Below, piece by piece: positions 57,818 to 61,413 of a stretch of 61,413 nt of DNA (position 1 is the stretch's first letter; the number at the start of each line of letters is the position of its first letter). Source of the stretch: Bradyrhizobium oropedii. Its GTDB lineage: Bacteria > Pseudomonadota > Alphaproteobacteria > Rhizobiales > Xanthobacteraceae. Under the pieces are notes generated by a model. The model saw only the letters and a program-made list of their open reading frames with translations. It had not been told where the DNA came from and did not search any database. The stretch covers positions 10,001 to 71,413 of the forward strand of contig NZ_JACMYO010000016.1 in the NCBI RefSeq assembly GCF_020889685.1, in the 5' to 3' direction. A program made the translations under genes and the position numbers.

Positions 57818-58390
57818 TTAGCGGTTTTGACCCGGCACCCACAACACGTCTCCCGCCCCCTTATTGTTCTGGAAGCGGCTGGCAACGAACAGGAAATCCG
57901 ACAGGCGGTTCATATACTGGATGCCAGCGGCATTGACCGGCTCGTCGGGCCGGGCGGCGAGTTCCACCATCATCCGTTCCGCGCGGCGACATATCGTCCG
58001 GGCGAGATGCAGATATGCAGATGCGGGCGTCCCGCCGGGCAGCACGAACGAGGTCAGCGGCGCAAGCTGGTCGTTCAGGCTGTCGATGTCGCGCTCGAGC
58101 CGTTCGACCTGGCTTGCCAGCACCCGCAGGCGCTCCGCCTTGCCCTCGCGCTCGGGCACCGCAAGGTCGGCGCCAAGATCGAACAGATCGTTCTGGATCC
58201 GGCCGAGCATCGCATCGACCTCGGGGCTATCTGCGAGATGCAGCCGCACCACGCCGATCGCAGCATTGGTCTCGTCGACGGTGCCATAGGCGGCAACGCG
58301 CAGATCGTATTTCGGCCGCCGCTCGCCGGAGCCGAGCGCGGTGGTGCCGTCATCGCCGGTACGCGTGTAGATCCGATTGAGAACGACCAT
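57818..58390 (-). CDS. Cob(I)yrinic acid a,c-diamide adenosyltransferase (PduO type)
   Basis: A 190-residue PduO-type ATP:cob(I)alamin adenosyltransferase that makes adenosylcobalamin. The N-terminal motif YTRTGDDGTTALGSGER (about 7-23), KYDLRVAAYGTVDETNAAIG and the C-terminal RRAERMMVELA, with VNAAGIQYMNRLSDFLFVASR, are intact. It forms a trimer in the cytosol. I looked for a cobalamin riboswitch upstream and saw none. It is in line with etfBA and hbd. Confidence 0.95.
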   Translation of the reverse strand: MVVLNRIYTRTGDDGTTALGSGERRPKYDLRVAAYGTVDETNAAIGVVRLHLADSPEVDAMLGRIQNDLFDLGADLAVPEREGKAERLRVLASQVERLERDIDSLNDQLAPLTSFVLPGGTPASAYLHLARTICRRAERMMVELAARPDEPVNAAGIQYMNRLSDFLFVASRFQNNKGAGDVLWVPGQNR

Positions 58391-58420
58391 GGCCGTGATC
58401 CCCTAAGGTTTGCACAATCG

Positions 58421-58445
58421 CGCAACTTCGCTCGAAACGCTCTAA
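58421..58445. repeat. Partial CTAGAGCG-type element (end of family D)
   Basis: GCAACTTCGCTCGAAACGCT followed by CTAAC is the complement of the start of the element at 50666-50770. It overlaps the stop codon of the HIG1-type gene. Confidence 0.6.
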
Positions 58446-58636
58446 CGCCCCATCGTCCACACCGCGAGCATCGCGATGACGATGGCGACGAACTGCAGCA
58501 GCACGCGCAGCCGCATCAGCTTCTGCGACGTGTTCGGCGAGCCGCCCTTCATCATGTTGATAAGGCCGAGCAGGAGCACCAAGGCTACGGCGCCGACGGC
58601 GATGGGAAGAACGATCATGCTGAGAAGAGATGTCAT
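58442..58636 (-). CDS. Small HIG1-type twin-transmembrane protein
   Basis: A 64-residue membrane protein with two hydrophobic segments (about 6-26 and 43-61) joined by a short basic loop (MMKGGSPNTSQKLMRLR), the pattern of HIG1-domain/twin-TM proteins, some of which bind cytochrome oxidase. The start ATG 58636 (MTSLLSMIVL) is preferred; the frame extends upstream. It lies just before the pduO gene on the same strand. Its stop codon lies within a repeat fragment. Confidence 0.85.
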   Translation of the reverse strand: MTSLLSMIVLPIAVGAVALVLLLGLINMMKGGSPNTSQKLMRLRVLLQFVAIVIAMLAVWTMGR

Positions 58637-58718
58637 CTGCGGTACATAACACCGCAGGACACGGACTTCCACACAGCTCCGCCATGCAACCAACTGGCTT
58701 TTCAGTGCGTAATATCAG

Positions 58719-59663
58719 ATGCTGGGCCCGTTCTCGGACCGAGCCGTTTTCGACAATGCCGGGTGGAATGTGAAGCAGCTTCGTTACGTCACCCACGTCG
58801 TGATGGATGCCTTTTACACGTTCCTCGCCGACGACGGCTGGGCGATCGCGAGCCACATCGCGCTATCGACCCTAATGGCGCTGTTTCCGTTTCTGATCGT
58901 GCTGACGTCGCTGGCCGGCTTCTTCGGCTCCAAGCAGCTCGCCGACCAGGCCGTCGGGCTGTTGCTGCAGGTATGGCCGGATCAGGTCGCCGGGGCATTG
59001 TCCGGCCAGATCCACGACGTTTTGACCAACACCCGCGGCGACATCCTGACCATCGGCGCGGTGCTTGCGGTCTACTTCGCCTCCAACGGCGTCGAGGCGC
59101 TGCGGGTGGCGCTGAACCGCGCCTATGCGGTGATCGAGCCGCGGCGCTGGTACTGGCTGCGGCTGGAATCGATCGGCTACACGCTGGTCGCGGCGTTCAC
59201 CTCGCTCGCGATGGCCTTCCTGATCGTGCTCGGGCCGCTGATCATCGAGGCGGCGCGGCGCTATATTCCGTTCTTCGTCGAATCCAACGAGAGCCTGCTC
59301 AACACCGCTCGTTACGGCATCACGATCCTGGCGCTGGTGGTTGCGCTGTTCATCCTGCATGCCTGGCTGCCGGCGGGCCGCCGCAGCTTCACGCAGATCC
59401 TGCCCGGCATCATTTTCACCGTGGTGGCGTCGCTGATCTCGGGCATCGGCTTCGGCATGTACCTGGCGCGCTTCGCCAACAACTACGTGACGATGTATGC
59501 GGGGCTCGCCTCGGTGATCATCGCACTGGTGTTCCTGTATTTCATCGCCGCGATCTTCGTGTTCGGCGGCGAATTGAACGCGGCGATCATCAAGTCGCGG
59601 CTGCCGCACGGCGTGTCGCTTCATGCAGCGCAGTTGCGAGTGCCCGCGGAGAAACAGGCTTGA
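58719..59663 (+). CDS. YihY/BrkB family inner-membrane protein
   Basis: A 314-residue integral membrane protein of the YihY/BrkB (formerly 'ribonuclease BN') family. About six hydrophobic segments (near 50-70, 105-120, 145-172, 195-212, 222-250, 258-282) are visible, and the family features ALSTLMALFPFLIVL and YFASNGVEALRVALNRAY are present. Function is not settled; the name BrkB refers to serum resistance in Bordetella. Its last 74 bp overlap the antisense 3' end of the histidine kinase gene. An ATG at 58803 is a possible shorter start. Confidence 0.9.
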   Translation: MLGPFSDRAVFDNAGWNVKQLRYVTHVVMDAFYTFLADDGWAIASHIALSTLMALFPFLIVLTSLAGFFGSKQLADQAVGLLLQVWPDQVAGALSGQIHDVLTNTRGDILTIGAVLAVYFASNGVEALRVALNRAYAVIEPRRWYWLRLESIGYTLVAAFTSLAMAFLIVLGPLIIEAARRYIPFFVESNESLLNTARYGITILALVVALFILHAWLPAGRRSFTQILPGIIFTVVASLISGIGFGMYLARFANNYVTMYAGLASVIIALVFLYFIAAIFVFGGELNAAIIKSRLPHGVSLHAAQLRVPAEKQA

Positions 59664-60903
59664 CCAGGAAGGTGTCGGCGCCGGCGGCGCGCGCGGCGGC
59701 TTCGTCCTCGGCACGGCCGGAAATCCCGACGATCACGATACGGCCGTGCGGCGGCGGCAGCGCGCGGATGCGCTTGATCGTTTCGACACCGCCGATGCCC
59801 GGCAGCACCATGTCCATCAGCACGGCGTCGAAGGCGCCCTGTCCGAGCTTATCCGGCGCGGCCTCGCCCTGACCGACGAATTCGGCGTGGTGACCGAGCT
59901 CGGTCAGGATCGTGTTGAGCACGACGCGGCCGAACGGGTTGTCCTCGACGCTCAGCAGCCGCAATCCCTGCGCTGCATGCGCCGCGGTACCTTCGCTCGA
60001 CATTGCTCCGGCCCGCCCTTCGGCCGGCGCCAGGACCACGTTGAGCGTGAAGACGGTCCCGCCGCCCACGCGTTGCGCCGCGACGACGTCCCCGCCCATG
60101 GCGCGCGCGAGCTGCCGGACCGAGGACAGGCCGAGCCCGGCGCCGCCGAACCGCGCGGCGATCGAGACATTGGCCTGCGAGAACGGCCGGAACAGGCGCT
60201 TGACCTCCGACAGCGTCAGGCCGATGCCGCTGTCGGAAATCACAAAGGCAACGCCGATCCTGCCACCGGTTTTGCCACCGTTCTTGGCCTTGGCCGCGCG
60301 CACCGGCGCGACATTGAGCTCGATGCTGCCCTGCTCGGTGAACTTGACGGCGTTGTCGATCAGGTTCTCCAACGCCGCGCGCAGGCGAACGGGATCGCCG
60401 ACCGCGAAGGCGGGCAGCCTGTCGGAGACCTCGACCGAGGCCTGCAATCCCTTGGCCGCCGCGCGGCCGGCCAGCGAATCCGCGGCCTGGCGCGCCAGCG
60501 TGCGCAGGTCGAAGAATTCCTGCCGGATCTCGAGCCCCGGTCCCTCGCTGCGGGCGGCATCGACGAACAGGGTCGCAAGGCTTGCCAAGTGCTCGGCGCC
60601 GGCCTTGATGGTGTCGACCCAGCGCCGCTCGCGCTCGCCAAGTTCCGACGTCGCGAGCAGATTGCTGATCGCGAGGATTCCGGTCAGCGGCGTCCGCACC
60701 TCATGGGCAAAGGCTGCGAGCGCCGTCTCGACCATGCCGGCACCGGCCTTCGCAGGCGACTTTCGCACCGGCCGTTTGCGGCCCGGCTTAGCCGCCACCT
60801 TGGCGGCGCGTATTTTGGCGGTGCGTGGTTTGGCGGCGCGTGCCTTCGGCGGCAGCCTTTTGGATGGCCGCTTGCTGCGCCGTACGCGCGATTTTGACGC
60901 CAT
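59590..60903 (-). CDS. Soluble hybrid histidine kinase with C-terminal receiver and basic N-terminal tail
   Basis: A 437-residue protein. Residues 1-57 are a lysine/arginine/alanine/proline-rich tail (e.g. KPRTAKIRAAKVAAKPGRKR). HisKA begins at about 60 with the phosphoacceptor His67 (AFAHEVRTPLTG), followed by HATPase_c (N-box ENLIDNAVKF; G boxes DSGIGLT and GGAGLGLSS), then a REC domain (about 310-430) with Asp364 in VLMDMVLPG. No membrane span and no sensor domain are visible. ATG 60903 (MASKSRV) is used; ATG 60936 is possible. No partner response regulator lies nearby. Confidence 0.9.
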   Translation of the reverse strand: MASKSRVRRSKRPSKRLPPKARAAKPRTAKIRAAKVAAKPGRKRPVRKSPAKAGAGMVETALAAFAHEVRTPLTGILAISNLLATSELGERERRWVDTIKAGAEHLASLATLFVDAARSEGPGLEIRQEFFDLRTLARQAADSLAGRAAAKGLQASVEVSDRLPAFAVGDPVRLRAALENLIDNAVKFTEQGSIELNVAPVRAAKAKNGGKTGGRIGVAFVISDSGIGLTLSEVKRLFRPFSQANVSIAARFGGAGLGLSSVRQLARAMGGDVVAAQRVGGGTVFTLNVVLAPAEGRAGAMSSEGTAAHAAQGLRLLSVEDNPFGRVVLNTILTELGHHAEFVGQGEAAPDKLGQGAFDAVLMDMVLPGIGGVETIKRIRALPPPHGRIVIVGISGRAEDEAAARAAGADTFLVKPVSPRALATALHEATRRAAAAT

Positions 60904-61028
60904 GGTCTCAGTGATCCCCGCCCCGGACGACAACATGGCATGCCAGACGTACCGGAGTCACGGCGGCGTTTGCGGCCTGCCGCCACGACGCACCCTGATG
61001 GTAACCGCGATCGAATTCGTCCGGGGAT

Positions 61029-61413
61029 CTACGGCAAACCGACCAGGCGGCGGACGTCAGCCGGGCTCGCGCCCTCCGCCCGCAACTCGCGGAGTCCGGT
61101 CGCCTGGGTCGATTTCGACAGTTTCTGGCCGGCTGCATCGCGGATCAGGCGGTGGTGCCGGTAGGCTGGCACTGGCAAGCCAAGCAGTTCCTGCAACAGC
61201 CGATGCACGCTGGTCGACCAGAACAGGTCAACGCCCCTGACCACATCCGTGACGCCCTGCAAGGCGTCGTCGATCACGACCGAGAGATGGTAGCTGGTTG
61301 GGGTCTCCTTGCGCGCCAGGATCACGTCGCCCCAGGCCTCAGGCTGGGCTGCGACGTCTCCGCTTTCGCCGGCCGGCCCCTCACCTGTTTCCTGCCAGCA
61401 CAAGCCGCCCGCG
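61029..61413 (-). CDS. gluQ: Glutamyl-Q tRNA(Asp) synthetase, 3' part (truncated)
   Basis: C-terminal about 128 residues of a class I Glu-tRNA-synthetase-like protein that charges glutamate onto the queuosine of tRNA-Asp. The visible motifs are SYHLSVVIDDALQGVTDVVRG and the KLSKS form of the KMSKS motif, ending with the GluQ-type LRELRAEGASPADVRRLVG. There is no anticodon-binding domain, which separates it from GltX. The gene continues past the right edge; no start is in the window. Confidence 0.88.
   Translation of the reverse strand, partial: AGGLCWQETGEGPAGESGDVAAQPEAWGDVILARKETPTSYHLSVVIDDALQGVTDVVRGVDLFWSTSVHRLLQELLGLPVPAYRHHRLIRDAAGQKLSKSTQATGLRELRAEGASPADVRRLVGLP

Overview
The window is a chromosomal segment of a high-GC alphaproteobacterium of the order Hyphomicrobiales (Rhizobiales), most likely Bradyrhizobium. 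The 16S rRNA reads like Bradyrhizobium. The 23S rRNA carries the extended helix-9 intervening sequence usual in this group. A TlpA thioredoxin is encoded divergently from argH, an arrangement I recall from B. japonicum, and metX sits behind a SAM-II riboswitch. Assignments come from reading the sequence and from knowledge of the families; no database search was run.

Layout. Positions 1-4350 hold an rRNA operon on the minus strand (16S, tRNA-Ile, tRNA-Ala, 5' part of 23S), with its leader and a sigma70-type promoter near 3761-3803. Positions 4.3-12.4 kb are housekeeping and regulatory genes: an M23 peptidoglycan peptidase, ClpB, an XRE-cupin regulator with tandem operators divergent from a GNAT acetyltransferase, a MOSC protein and a secreted TIGR02594 protein. 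Positions 12.6-18.2 kb hold an alpha/beta hydrolase followed by a visibly less GC-rich islet. The islet encodes two secreted proteins (a propeller-like protein and a G8-domain/beta-helix protein) and is bracketed by a duplicated copy of the hydrolase gene's 3' end.

Positions 18.2-23.4 kb are amino-acid biosynthesis: metX-metW under SAM-II control, then chorismate mutase, hisC and tyrC. Positions 23.7-30.2 kb are accessory: a Bug-family binding protein, a membrane protein, a DcaP-like porin, two small enzymes between repeats, a DUF2125 protein and a ChaC-like cyclotransferase. Positions 30.3-37.7 kb carry a secreted TPR-caspase protein, a solitary RND transporter with a low-complexity insertion, a redoxin and an aldehyde dehydrogenase. 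Positions 38-45.6 kb are envelope and cell-cycle genes: plsC, ydcF, ftsX-ftsE, an MJ0042 zinc-ribbon protein, a CpdR-like receiver and a large TIGR02302 membrane protein. Positions 45.7-54.6 kb hold a CMD protein, a 3-HIBADH-type dehydrogenase, argH-lptM-lysA, tlpA, and a LysR regulator divergent from a tautomerase/aminotransferase operon that ends in a 41-residue membrane peptide. The last part holds hbd, etfA, etfB, a PduO-type cobalamin adenosyltransferase, an HIG1-type protein, a YihY/BrkB protein overlapping tail-to-tail with a hybrid histidine kinase, and the 3' end of gluQ.

Intergenic gaps are rich in short palindromic repeats of several families, repeated at distant loci. I see no CRISPR array, transposase, integrase or phage gene. 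The items most worth a second look are the islet at 13.47-18.2 kb, the histone-H1-like tail on the orphan histidine kinase, the tandem operators at a probably leaderless XRE gene, and the RND insertion.
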